This document shows positions 25,448 through 36,368 of a DNA stretch of 64,000 nt, in pieces. Numbering within the stretch: position 1 is the stretch's first letter; the number at the start of each line of letters is the position of its first letter. The position numbers were made by a program, and so were the translations under genes. The notes under the pieces were generated by a model. The model saw only the letters and a list, made by a program, of their open reading frames with translations. It ran no database searches and was not told where the DNA came from. This stretch comes from Megascapheus bottae (Eukaryota; Chordata; Mammalia; Rodentia; Geomyidae), in assembly GCA_024803745.1 (NCBI GenBank), contig JANJXV010000024.1:8898106-8962105 (forward strand), in the 5' to 3' direction.

Positions 25448-25620
25448 TATACCTCGATTTGTTTATTTGAAATAGGAAAGGGGGAAACAAGGTCAGGGGA
25501 AGGGATGGGGGAGGAAAATGGGGACAAAAACATGAGAAGGGATATCAATGTATGTAAAGTAATGCACCTTCTATCTGGTGAATATAACTAATGCTTCTAT
25601 TAATTACAATTTAAAAAAAG
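25448..25620 (+). mobile_element. L1 3' end
   Basis: Plus-strand 3' end, from TTTATTTGAAATAGGAAAGG to TTAATTACAATTT. A 17-base duplication at 25431-25447 and 25800-25816 encloses this L1 and the SINE behind it. Confidence 0.88.
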
Positions 25621-25625
25621 AAAAG

Positions 25626-25799
25626 GGGCCGGGAGTTTGGCCTAGTGGTAGCATGCCCGGGTTCGATTCCTTGGTACCACATACTTAGAAAATAGCCAGA
25701 GTGATGCTGAGGCTCAAGTGCTAGAGTTCTAGCCTTGAGAAAAATCCAAGGAGAGTCCTCAGGCCCTGAGCTCAAGCTCAGGACTGGCAAAAAGAAAAA
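25626..25799 (+). mobile_element. ID-like SINE in the L1 A tail
   Basis: Unit from GGGGCCGGGAGTTTGGCC to CTCAGGACTGGC. It lacks its own target duplication beyond A-rich sequence, as expected for landing in the L1 tail. Confidence 0.85.
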
Positions 25800-26135
25800 A
25801 AAAGTTCTCCAACCAACGATAGATTGAGATTCTGCTTTTTTACACCAGAGTTGTTCTATCTCTTGATTACCACTATGTCTGTTCACCTGTTGTGGAGTAA
25901 GTAAACTGTTCTGAATTAGGATGGAAAAGTACAAACTGTTGATAAAATACAAGGAATATGGGTTATTAAAATGCTAAATCAGACCTTAAAAATTCTTGAA
26001 TCTAAAACAGATCTGGATTCTGCTTCTTACACAAGAGAAGCTGTTCTCTCTGTACCACTGTATCTTTTCACATATTGTGAAGTTAGTAAAAATGTTCTGA
26101 ATCTACATGGAAAAGTACATGCTGTTCACTGAGGT

Positions 26136-29070
26136 TACCGAAATATCTTTGAAAATGAAATATTTGGTGGGTACACAGATCCTTGTACTTCGCATTTGTT
26201 ACAAAGTTAACTGTTCATTTATATTCTTGATAAATATCAAGAACATTGTTTGTGAGAACCAGAAGTTTCCCTGATTATTGGGCAGTCACCAGTGAACCCT
26301 TCAAATCCTGGGCTACTTTACAACTTCTGCTCACAAATTCCCTTATTTAAAATACTGTTTTAAGACACTGTTCAAGGTCATCTTTTATAAAGCTAAACCC
26401 ATGCTGTTTTCATCCCTTTATAGCCTAATGAATGTTCCTCCCACAACACTGTCATACATGGAAACTTGTAGTCATTCTGATAAAAATTATAGGATATGTT
26501 ATAACATCAATCGAAGAGTATGTGGACACACACACACACACGCATATACACACATACATATATAATGAATCTTGAAGGTATAACACTAATTAAAAGTGGG
26601 AATGGGAAAGGTTTTATTTGCTTAACTCGTGTTTCAGAAGCATTCTTGCATATAGATATAGGATGTGAAAGAAGGGAGGGAGTATGTTATCATCAACCAT
26701 TTTAAAGCATAGAACTAGTAAGAATCTTGAAGTTTTGGGAGCTAGTATTAGAAGAGAGGTCTTGTGACATGCTATTTTCCTCTTGCATCACAAATCAAAT
26801 TCTAGTAGTATTTATGCCCTGCAGCTTTCTCTTGAAACTTGGTGCAAGACAATTCCATTTATATAAATTCCATCTGCCGAAGTAACTGAAAAAGTGACTA
26901 TTTATGATCTCTAATTACATCCAATTGAATATCAAACTGGTTTTAAAATTAGGCAGTTAGTTTGAGAGTCTGGATTCTCAATCTGAGGCTGTGTCATCTT
27001 TCTAGAGCACAGAAATCCATTCACAGGAACCTCTCAGTGTGTATAGTTGGGTACTATTAAGAATATAACTTTTGATAACTGGATGAGGTGAAGTCAAAAG
27101 TGCTTTGATGTGAGATGAAGACTCAGTTTTGACAAATGACCACGTTAGTAGGATGGGGAAATTTTGGTATGTCTTGCTATGATTATCTGTATACCCTTCT
27201 CATCCTATCCAGAAGCGCTGCCATTCTCTCTTATGAGCTATGTGTGCATCACCGAACATGCTAGAGGAGCACTAGAGAGAGATTTCAGAACTAACCTATG
27301 ACTGCTTCAAATTTAACTTTTAAAAAATGGCTACCTACATCTCCAAACTTAATTTCTCAAGATCTGAGAAAGAAGTCAACTAAGTAAATGGAGCTCTGGC
27401 ATATGTGGGGCCCACAAGTTGGTGTGTAGGGCCCTCTGCTGGTCATTTACTAGTAAGTATTAGATGGCTTGGAAGTGAGGGCTTCTGGTCTGGCATAGGT
27501 AAATTCTCTTAAAGTCATCGATACACTTGGGTCTTTAGTGAGAGTTATCTCCAGCAAATAGCTGAACACATTATTACCAGAGTCTTTGGTCAGTGACCTG
27601 GGTTTATCTGAGTAGTTATCATTCTCAAGTGGTAACTTGAAAAGTCATGTGCCTTCCATTTATCCTTGTTTTCTGAAAAGAGTTTTAGCCTGTCAGTTCC
27701 CAACTCCAATGCTCTCAGAAGCTTTGATTGTAGAAATCTAATGTATAATGTATAATACTCAACAAAATTCCTTCGATTACAGATGATCTTTGGTCACCAT
27801 TCATTCCTACCACCAGATGGTGCTACTTCCTTGCATAATCTAGGACAGAATTTCAAAGTTTGGAGAGGGCTGGAAGGAGAGCTACCTTGTGCTAACTTGT
27901 ATAATAATATGAATCCCACACAAATCCAACTATTACAACAGTAGCATCTAATGTATGCAATAGCAAATTATTCTTATTTGTCGACTTAAGAAGCCAATAT
28001 GCTGAGAGCCTATAACTTCATAAACCAGAGGTGTTATGTAGTGATAACCTGCACATGATTTTGGTTAATGGTCTCCCCCCCAACTTTTAAGAAACGTAGA
28101 TTAAATGAAGATAGCAATAAATACCTACAAAGTAATATACTAAGAAAATACTGATATTAATTACATCAGAGTAATTTCTTTGTTTGAACAATGTACAATA
28201 CCTGAGAAAATAGCTTTGATATGGAACCTCAGCCATATTGCTTTCAGGGTGAGCTCCTATTGGCTGGAATACATTAACTATTAGATATCACTTAGGTTCT
28301 GGAAAAATGGCAGTTTCTGTCCCAACTGACTAGGTAGAGGGGATTAGACAGCCAAGTTTTATTTAGAATTTAATTGCTAAAAAGAGGCCAGTTTCTTCAT
28401 GGGAAAATAACAGTGTTAAATAGTTAATAGGTATTAGGACTTATTTGTTTAAACAAGAGAAGAGAATGCCAAAATAGCCAAAAGAAGATAATTGACATTT
28501 CTGATTTCTGTTTCTTCCTATGTATTCCAAGAGTAACTTCTCTGTTTTAAGAACCATCAGATCTCCAAGGCCAGTGTACTTCAACTTGTAGACAAGGTAT
28601 TACTTTCTATTTCTGTTTTTCATTTAATATGTGGTTTAAAATGTCAGTATTTGTTAATTCCTGACATGGAATTCACTCTTAAGACAAATGAATAGAAAGG
28701 TATGAAGATCCATTCAGACTCTTTTTCCTAGTTCAGGTTTTAGCCAAAGGCTTTTCTTTGTGTGATGGTTTTGAGTTATGTCTAACGACAATGTTAGAGG
28801 ACATTGCTTCAGAAAACGTAGCGGGTAGAATTTGTACAGCCTATTTGTTTCTGTATGAAACTTTTTATAGTTTTCATTCACTGGGTTTTTTTTCACATTG
28901 GAAAGGTGGGGGAGATCTCTTTTTATTTTTTGTGTTGAGATAGAGCTGCAAATGAAGTCTCCCTATTAATAAATCTCATAAGTCATTGAGAGTATTTGGT
29001 TTATTCACTACATATCACAAACTTAAAAAGGGATATCAAAAGGGAGTCCATCATATTTTTTCTTATTTTT
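26136..29070. other. Intergenic region before gene 1, largely repeat-free
   Basis: Nearly 3 kb with only a short CA tract (26523-26550). It contains no clear SINE or young L1. Upstream exons or promoter of gene 1 could lie here, but I see no decisive signal. Confidence 0.5.
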
Positions 29071-29103
29071 TATAGGTTGCTGGAATGCTGAAACCTAACA
29101 GCT
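29071..29103 (+). promoter_or_regulatory. Splice acceptor and 5' untranslated part of gene 1 exon 1
   Basis: A long T-rich tract ends in TATAG at 29071-29075, followed by 28 bases to the start codon. An in-frame TGA at 29089-29091 fixes the ATG at 29104 as the first usable start. An upstream non-coding exon is therefore expected, but I could not locate it or a promoter. Confidence 0.6.
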
Positions 29104-30024
29104 ATGGTTAATCCATGGGTCCCGTGGTTAGGAGAACTACTGTTATTTATCATGGCCACTCAACCATTTTTCAAGCCAGCAATACCTCCAGTGATCCAGG
29201 ACCAGCCTTTCAACATTTTCTGGGCGGCCCCAACAATATACTGCAAGAATTTCTTCAATGTGACTATGAATCTCAAAGCATTTAACATTATATCAAATCC
29301 TTTAGAGACTCAAAGTGGATCAGCTGTGACCATATTTTATCCCAATGAACTGGGATATTACCCTTATTTCTCTCAAAACAGAAAATCCTTTAATGGAGGG
29401 ATACCACAGAAGATGAGCCTTTTTGAACACCTTCAGAAAGCTGCCAGTGACATAGCAAAAGCTATCCCTTTGTGGCGATCCGAACGGCTGATTGTCATTG
29501 ACTGGGAAAACTGGAAGCCCCAATGGGATAGGAATTGGGGCAATAGAATGATATACCAGAACCACTCCTTAGCTTTCACTAGACATCATCATCCCCATTG
29601 GTCAGATTCTGAAGTGCAAACAGTTGCCCAACAGGAATTTGAAAGTGCTGGCAAGAGTTTTATGAACGTTACTCTTGCCCTCGCATCAGAAATGAGACCA
29701 AAAAGTCTATGGGGCTTTTATCTCTATCCAGACTGCTACAATTATGATTACATAATAAATCCAGAGACCTACACAGGTAGTTGTCCAGAAGATGAAATTG
29801 TCCGCAATGATCAGCTCCTATGGCTGTGGGAGAAAAGCACAGCTCTTTATCCTTCAATACACTTGAGTATAATACTAAAGTCAAGTTTGCATGCATTGAA
29901 ATTTGTTCATCATCGAGTTAGGGAAGCCATGCGAATTGCTGAAATGGCTAGACAGGATTATGTTCTGCCAGTTTTTATTTTTTCTAGACCATTTTATTTA
30001 CACAGTATCGAAGTGCTATCAGAG
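29104..30024 (+). CDS. Hyal6: HYALP1/Hyal6-like coding exon 1
   Basis: Encodes residues 1-307, nearly all of the catalytic barrel. The exon probably opens at 29076 after a pyrimidine-rich acceptor ending TATAG, leaving a 28-base 5' untranslated part. The donor at 30025 reads GTAAGA, close to consensus. Potential N-glycosylation sites are at Asn52, Asn153 and Asn188. The reading frame runs on into the intron to a stop at 30061-30063. Confidence 0.88.
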
Positions 30025-32814
30025 GTAAGAAAGACAAAGGAAATTCAGTTGAATGCTATATAAAATATAAGAAGAAATGTTTAAGATATTTATTTTTTCT
30101 TTGATAACAGAAGTTTATTTTATTGTTAAAGGCATTTATTTCTTCATATGTCAAAACAATTGTAAAGTTTGCAATCACTGGCAATTAGATGTTCATCTAG
30201 AGGTTTTGGATAATAGATCTTGTTAGCTTAGAATTCACGAAGATTTTTTTTACATAATAGTTGTGAAACTTGGCTTAAAATAATATTTAGATTAATTTTA
30301 AACTGGAAGAAACTTTGGTACAGCTTCTTAATATGAAAGCATAGCAGCAATTTTACAAATCATAAATATACAAATAATTGAGACTTTTTCTGTTTCCCTT
30401 TATTAGATTAACTAAAAAGATGGCATAGATTTTTGTTGGATGTTTCCTGAAGTGGAAAATGTATTCTAGGAGTTATTTTTTGAAGGATTAAATGAATGTA
30501 GGTTATGTAGACAGATAATGTCTGTAATCTTAACATAATACAGGAGAATCAGAGATGTAGAGATGAACTTATTTGGAAAGGAGTGAATTTTCAGATAATG
30601 AAAGTATTCAAGTAGTAACTGGATTATTGTAAGGATGCCATCGTTAACAGATGGCTACATAAGAAATCTTTAAATCTCCATCTGTACATGGCAGTGAACA
30701 ATTTATCTGTCAGTTTTCAGACAGATAATACATGACCAGATAATACAGGGCCTTTAAAAGTAGTAGCAAGGATTACCAAGATAGTTTAGAATAATTTCTA
30801 TTTGGCTCAAAGATCAATGGTGAAATCAAGCTCTTTTATCATTGCAAGATCATCTATATCAAAATGAAGTTTTTATTCAATAAGTTTAGGAAAAAAACTA
30901 GCACCATGGCAAAATGTTGGTGGGAATCAACGACTTCCTATTCATCTCCCTCTGAAGCCTGAACTTCTTTATTGGTCTCTACTTTAGCAATTTTTGATAG
31001 GGGCACTTCCTGCATCAGATGGAAAACTCCTATTTTGGATAATATTTATTCCTAGCAATTTCTTGAGCATTTTGAATTTTACTTTGCCTCTGGATGGGTT
31101 CATACAATGACTTCTAATTCTACCTTCTGGCGAAGTATGGTAAATAAAGTAAATATTTTTTCAAGGGCCAGTAAACTGAATAAAGGATTAGTTGTGGCTA
31201 CCAAAGTATCAACTATGCTATTCCTCAAGTGACAGATTTCTCACATTGTGTCACTTTTTCAATCCTTTTTTGGGAAAAGCTATTTTGAAATATCCAATCC
31301 AATTGTTTTTTTTTGTCTACAATAGTTAAGAAAAAATAGCACCAATACTGCTAATAGAAAATAATTGACACAGGAGATCATAATAATCCAAGAAATGGTG
31401 TGAAGAAATTAGTGTCAATGTCCACAAAATTGCCTGTAATCTTGAAATAAGTTAGAATGTATAGACAAAATAATCTTTTTAAATTCTGCCATAGGCCTTC
31501 ACATCAAGAACAAAGATGACATTATTGTGTTCTTTATCATAGCTGAGAGTCTGAGCCTTATGAATGAAATATGAGTAATAAATGCTTAATCTTGCTCTTC
31601 TAGGAGGACTTGGTGCATACAATTGGTGAAAGTGCTGCATTAGGAGCAGCAGGAGTGATATTGTGGGGAGGATATGAATATTCTGCTTCAAAGGTAAGCC
31701 ACTACACATCTCAGGGTTATCCATACATTCCAGATGGAATATAAAACTGCTACAAGGATCACTGATTACCTGGGCCTTTGACTTGAATGACTTTCAAAGA
31801 GAACACAGATTACTATAGTTTGAGCACCTCTTGTATTCCAGCCACACTGGTTATTAGACAGTAGGAAAAGCATAGTCTCCAACCAGGCAGCCTGAAATGA
31901 GAAACTGAACATTACAGGCTAAGGGTGTGATTTTGGATATGCTAATTAACCTCTGAATTCCAGCTTTTCCAATGAGAGCTTTATACTAGAATTACATTTA
32001 CTATACAGGAATTTTAGCAGGATGAATGTCATGATATCTATGTAGCAAAGTATGAGAATGTGAAATTACAATTGCAATTCTTTCACCTACTATAAAAGGG
32101 TGGATTGGTTTAGCTCTTTGTGACATTTGTAACAAAGGAGTTAATGTTTCTACATATATTCTCTCGCATTCAAGACTCATCTCCAGTAGGAGAGTACTGG
32201 ACCACTTTCCACTTTCCGGTGCAAAAGATAAGATAATGGCGAGGCGGTAATCTAATTGTCATTCAGGTGAATGGGTGCAGATCTGTCTCCAGCAGCTCCG
32301 ATTATAAAACTTGAAGCATTCATACCAGTGTGTAACAGAATCATACTTGGAAAGTGCCTTCAGTTGATGTCTGTTTATCCTACAGGACAGCTGCCTGTCT
32401 GTGCAAGAAGCCATCCAAGGGCCACTGGGCTCCTATGCTGTGAATGTGACCACTGCCGCGAAACTCTGCAGTGAGAGTCTCTGTAACCGTCATGGGAGAT
32501 GTGTTAGGAAAACTCCCGAGGCCTCCTGCTACCTGCATATGCCTGAAAACAGCAGTAGAATGGTCAAGCCAAACAAGAGCTTCAGATTTGTCTCTTCAAA
32601 ACAAAGTAAACTGGAAACGATCACAGACATGAAGAATGGATTTGGTTGTCACTGCTACTATGGCTGGCATGGAGACTCTTGCCAACATCGCTCTCCAGAT
32701 CACCTGAGTCAGAAGAACAAAGCTCCCGATGCTCACTTCAAGTCACAAGTGTTTCCTGGAATGAATTTATCTGGGATTCTGTTCCAGATATTTTTTCTTT
32801 ATTTCCTACTCTAA
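29104..32814 (+). CDS. Hyal6: Hyaluronidase-family gene, HYALP1/Hyal6-like (three coding exons, 479 aa)
   Basis: Joined coding exons 29104-30024, 31604-31693 and 32386-32814 give an uninterrupted 479-residue glycoside hydrolase family 56 protein. A hydrophobic N-terminus (about residues 5-23) looks like a signal peptide. The catalytic Asp-Trp-Glu motif is at 133-135, Tyr206 and the Tyr-Pro-Asp-Cys segment at 206-211, Arg271 and Trp328 are present. An EGF-like C-terminal module has its cysteines at 365-436. All ten family cysteines are present (47, 211, 227, 340, 365, 370, 376, 425, 427, 436) plus an extra Cys385. Residues 463-479 are hydrophobic and could be a GPI-attachment signal. The family cleaves hyaluronan or chondroitin at the cell surface, on sperm or in lysosomes. 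Lys138 and His253 replace the usual Arg and Tyr of the cleft, so activity is uncertain. The ATG is the first in its exon, has G at -3 and +4, and follows an in-frame TGA at 29089. Orthology rests on position before HYAL4 and divergence from PH-20; it could be another rodent-specific paralogue. Confidence 0.85.
30025..31603 (+). other. Intron 1 of the HYALP1/Hyal6-like gene
   Basis: A 1.58 kb AT-rich GT-AG intron. I see no clear SINE or young L1 in it. A short antisense open stretch near 30938-31045 is discussed among the rejected items. Confidence 0.75.
31604..31693 (+). CDS. Hyal6: HYALP1/Hyal6-like coding exon 2
   Basis: A 90-base phase-0 exon encoding residues 308-337, including the conserved [14 protein letters not shown] stretch with Trp328. 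It is flanked by a TTCTAG acceptor and a GTAAGC donor. The exon has the same length and phase as HYAL4 exon 2 in this window, and the two peptides align residue by residue. Confidence 0.87.
31694..32385 (+). other. Intron 2 of the HYALP1/Hyal6-like gene
   Basis: A 692-base GT-AG intron with no recognisable repeat. The acceptor tract before 32385 is a modest pyrimidine run (CTGTTTATCCTACAG). Confidence 0.75.
32386..32814 (+). CDS. Hyal6: HYALP1/Hyal6-like coding exon 3 with stop
   Basis: Encodes residues 338-479 and a TAA stop at 32812-32814, after an acceptor ending TACAG at 32385. It carries Cys340, which in the family pairs with the N-terminal cysteine (Cys47), and the EGF-like module (CSESLCNRHGRCVRK, then GCHCYYGWHGDSC). 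A hydrophobic C-terminal tail suggests a membrane or GPI anchor. Confidence 0.87.
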   Translation, partial: DSCLSVQEAIQGPLGSYAVNVTTAAKLCSESLCNRHGRCVRKTPEASCYLHMPENSSRMVKPNKSFRFVSSKQSKLETITDMKNGFGCHCYYGWHGDSCQHRSPDHLSQKNKAPDAHFKSQVFPGMNLSGILFQIFFLYFLL

Positions 32815-33035
32815 TGTCAGTTTTGTCTGGAAATACTAAAGACTATAAACTATTGACTTTTTTCCTTTTACTTCAAACCTCCTAAAATATTTATGTTGAA
32901 GTGTGATTATTGACTCCACTAATTGATATAGTAATTACTTATTAGATGTTTGCCTCATGCTAGACAATAGGGATATGGAGGTTAATATATTTGTTCTTGG
33001 GGAATCTTAATTTTGGGAGGAATGGGATGAATATT

Positions 33036-33041
33036 AATAAA
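33036..33041 (+). terminator. Candidate polyadenylation signal of gene 1
   Basis: AATAAA lies 222 bases after the stop codon, before the first downstream SINE. It is the first canonical signal I saw, but the cleavage site is not verified. Confidence 0.4.
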
Positions 33042-33217
33042 TTAACTAAATACACAAATAATAGACACAAGAAATTAGTATGATAAAGCACCAGAAATTT
33101 TATAGTGGGTCAAACAATGAGGCCTTTGTGGTGAGATGACCATATGTCAAGAGGAGGAAGTCATTATATATTATATCCGGGGAAAGCATTCGTGGAATAA
33201 AGAAAGCAAATCCAAAA

Positions 33218-33420
33218 GAAATAGCTGAGCACTGTTAGTGAAGATTGAGCTTCAAAGCTAGCCGAGCCAGGAATATGTGTGAGACTCTTTATCTCCAATT
33301 AACCACTAAAAAACTGGTGCTGTGGCTCAAAGTGGTAGAGCACTAGTCTTGAGCACAAGAGCTCAGGGACAGTGCCTAGGCTCTGAGTTCAAGCCCTAGA
33401 TAAACAACAACAACAAACTT
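33218..33420 (+). mobile_element. Composite SINE downstream of gene 1
   Basis: B1-like/ID-like composite with the link TCTCCAATTAACCACTAA and a CAA-rich tail. Confidence 0.78.
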
Positions 33421-33599
33421 TCTACACTTCCAGGTATTGGGAATCTTAAACAATACGAAATAGCCTATGTAGAACTTTGATAGACACTGCATTCCAATTT
33501 CTATTTTGAGTTATTAGTTCCTCCATATTAATTATCCTTTCAGTATTTGTGGGAAAGATAAAAGCTAATGGGATGGTGAAATGTAGTAAACTAAATGTA

Positions 33600-33773
33600 G
33601 TGAACTCAGGGCCTGAGCACTGTCCTTGGGTTCTCTCAAAACTAGCGCTCTACCACTTGAGCCACAGCACCGTTTTCAGCTTTTTCTGTGTATGTGGTAC
33701 TGGGGGAATTAAATCCAGGGCTTTGTGCATGCCAGGCAGACATTCTCATACTAGTCACATTCTTGCTCCTAGA
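33600..33773 (-). mobile_element. ID-like SINE
   Basis: Complemented unit with GAACTCAGGGCCTGAGCACT and CTCTACCACTTGAGCCACAG. Confidence 0.82.
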
Positions 33774-33831
33774 CTGACACATTTCTAATAGTGGATTTTT
33801 CCAATTTTAGTTTGTAGAATAATCTTCTCAG

Positions 33832-34055
33832 AGCCAGGTGCTGGTGGCTCATGTCTGTAACCCTAGCTACTCAGATGGCTGAGATCTGAATATGGCAGAT
33901 CGAAGCCAGCTTGGATGTTGGACTCCCATAAAGTCTTCAGCAAAGCCAGGAGTGATGCTATGGTTAAAGAGGTGAGGGCTGGCCTTGAGCAGAAAGAGGC
34001 TCAGTGACAGGGCCCAGGCCATGAGCCTTAGGACCAGAAAACTAGAAATAATAAT
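33832..34055 (+). mobile_element. Composite B1-like/ID-like SINE
   Basis: Starts GAGCCAGGTGCTGGTGGCTC, clearly 7SL-like, and ends in the ID-like part with an A-rich tail. An internal deletion removed the usual link. Confidence 0.8.
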
Positions 34056-34844
34056 CTGCTCAGTTTAAAACATTATGTAAAAATTTAGGTTTCTTGGTAA
34101 TTTTTTTGCTATTTACTTAATGCAAGTTGGGGCTTTCAGAATTATGCTTAGTCGACTGTCTTATCAAGGGTACTATGCATAAACCCAATGACAGACAAAT
34201 ATATCTTTTTCTTAAATTAATAATCAAAATTAAACCTTATTCGTATGCTTAAGTTACAGGAATAAAATTAAGAAAGCTTTTTAAAAAACTGTATATTACT
34301 TAAGCAAATGAAATAGATGTATTAGAAAGCAAAGAGGAATTGTCCTTGCCCTGAATCATTTGAATGTCCATATGCCTATTGCTTGTGGCAGTGTTGTTTT
34401 TTACTTCCCATTAATTGTTCAAATATCACAGCACCTTTAATTTAAGCACAAACTTTTGATCATTATTTTTCAGGTCCCTAATTTTTCTCATCAACTAGAA
34501 AAATGTACATCTCCTTTCACAAATAGAATTTGGTTTTGTACTTTTAGATCCTTCTTCAATCTGTGTAATATGGTTATTTTTATATTTAGAGCTTTATGGC
34601 TCAGGATCATTTTTTAAAAAAATATTTACTTCAGTATTTTTACAAATTATTTCCTTTCATTTTCTCTGTCCTTAGGAAATTTCTATTAAGTAGCTCCCAT
34701 TTCTTTCACATGGGAACTTCGTGCCACTTTCTGAAAGGTTTTTGTTTGTTTTGCTTTGTATTATAGGTTTGTTCACTCCTCCCTTCCCCAAACTACTAGT
34801 TCAACCTCTAAGGTATAGTTTTTCCTCCTCCTCCTCCTTCTCCT
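34056..34844. other. Intergenic, nothing recognised
   Basis: AT-rich sequence without exon or repeat calls. Confidence 0.5.
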
Positions 34845-35003
34845 TTTTCTTTTTACGAGTCCTGGGCACTGTTCTTGAGCATTTTTGCTCAAGGCTAGTT
34901 CTGTGCCACTTGAACCACACCACCTTTCCTTTTCCTGTGTATGTAAGGAATCAAACCCAGGGCTTTGTGCAAGTACCCTATCAGTAGGCCACAACCCGGC
35001 CCT
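34845..35003 (-). mobile_element. ID-like SINE
   Basis: Complemented unit ending CAGTAGGCCACAACCCGGCC, preceded by a CTCCTC-rich tract. Confidence 0.78.
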
Positions 35004-35035
35004 AATTACTTCATACTAATTTGAAAGAGCACTTT

Positions 35036-35229
35036 GGGGCCAGGAGCATGGCCTAGTAGTAGAGTGCTTGCCTGGCATGGACAAAGCTCTGGGTTCGATT
35101 CCTTGGTACCACATACACAGAAAAAATGGACATGCTGCTGTGGCTGAAAGGTAGAGTGCTAGCTTTGAGAAAGCCCAAGGACAGTGCCCAGGCCCTGAGT
35201 TCAAGCCCTAGGCCTGGCAAAAAAAAAAT
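35036..35229 (+). mobile_element. ID-like SINE
   Basis: Full unit, with GAAAGAGCACTTTG before and GAAAGAACACTTTG after as near-identical target duplication. Confidence 0.88.
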
Positions 35230-35566
35230 GTGAAAGAACACTTTGAAACAACAGCCTTGTTGGGAATTAATCTTGTTTTGGTGTGTAGAAGTAATCGTTT
35301 TGTAAAGCTCCCTAAAGATGCTATTTCAATTTTTATTTAATTGATTACATTTTGGTTTTCTGAACTCACAATTTTCCTATTTCTATCCCCCTAGTACTGG
35401 GATTAGAAGAGTGCGTTATCATTGTTGGCTCTATATTTTCATTTATACTGTGGTTGTTGCGACATATTTCATACTGTTTCATTTCCACAGGAGTCTGTTT
35501 TTCATGGGTCAGTTAATTTTCTTTCATGCTGTTTTTCAGTATTAAATGTTTGACAAGTCTTGCTGG

Positions 35567-35602
<36 letters not shown>

Positions 35603-36368
35603 AGAACAGGAGAAACTGAGCAATCTATCATAGGGATTTCACATTTGTTTCAGAATATCTACTGAGCTTCATGGGAAGACGGACCAATGGAAAGGGGCCC
35701 TGGCTTGTTGGCAGGCCCCCTCAGATTTCATCCAGAGTATTGTGAGCTGCTGCAGAGGCAGGCTGGTAGGACCCACCATAATTATGAAAGTTAGGAGAAA
35801 AGTGTCATGGAGGAATGTAATTCTCTCAAGAGTTCAACAGCCTATTCCTGTTTATCCCTTGTGTGTCCATGAGGAAGACACAATTATATCCATTTAGTTG
35901 TGCTTTGTTTTTGGTCCACTACACCATTTAAGCATTCTGAGGTAAGATGGCTGTACTTCAGGCCATTACACGTCCTCCTGGAATGCTAAACGATCTGTAT
36001 TTGTAGACATTCTAATGGATTAATCCAGAAATTAGCCAGCCAGTCCTTTCCATTTAAAAAAAATATATCATGATTTCATATCTCTAATGTGTTTTTTACT
36101 AGATTTTTGTTCTTTTGTTTTTATTAACATTTCTTTTGCCTATTTCACTGTTTTCTGATTTTGGGTCATGTTAGTTTATATTGTATCGAATGATATGCTG
36201 AAATGACATAATAGGTAAATAGTGGTACTTAGCTCACCATCTTGAGACATTGGCTCTAGCAAGTTGATAATGTATTTTTCTCTTGGAATGATATTTAATT
36301 CCCCAGTAAGAGACAATTATCCCATGATATTATATCCTAATATTAGCATATTAGGATCTCCGCTGCTG
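35230..36368. other. Intergenic with a (CA)n tract
   Basis: A CA repeat of about 15 units lies at 35570-35600. Nothing else recognised. Confidence 0.6.

Larger units (their letters stand above)
25391..26135. repeat. Tandem duplication of a roughly 190-base unit, first copy split
   Basis: Copy A is 25391-25447 plus 25817-25948. Copy B starts at 25949 with the same ACAAGGAATATGGGTT and runs to about 26135. Both share ATGGAAAAGTACA near the end. An L1+SINE insertion lies within copy A. Confidence 0.75.

Noticed and set aside
30938..31045. Possible processed pseudogene on the minus strand in intron 1 of gene 1: a 35-codon open stretch ending VPLSKIAKVETNKEVQASEG plus a few residues, with AATAAA further on (complement of 30872-30877).
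   Set aside because: The frame is short, I could not recognise the peptide, the upstream frame is broken and no A tail remains.
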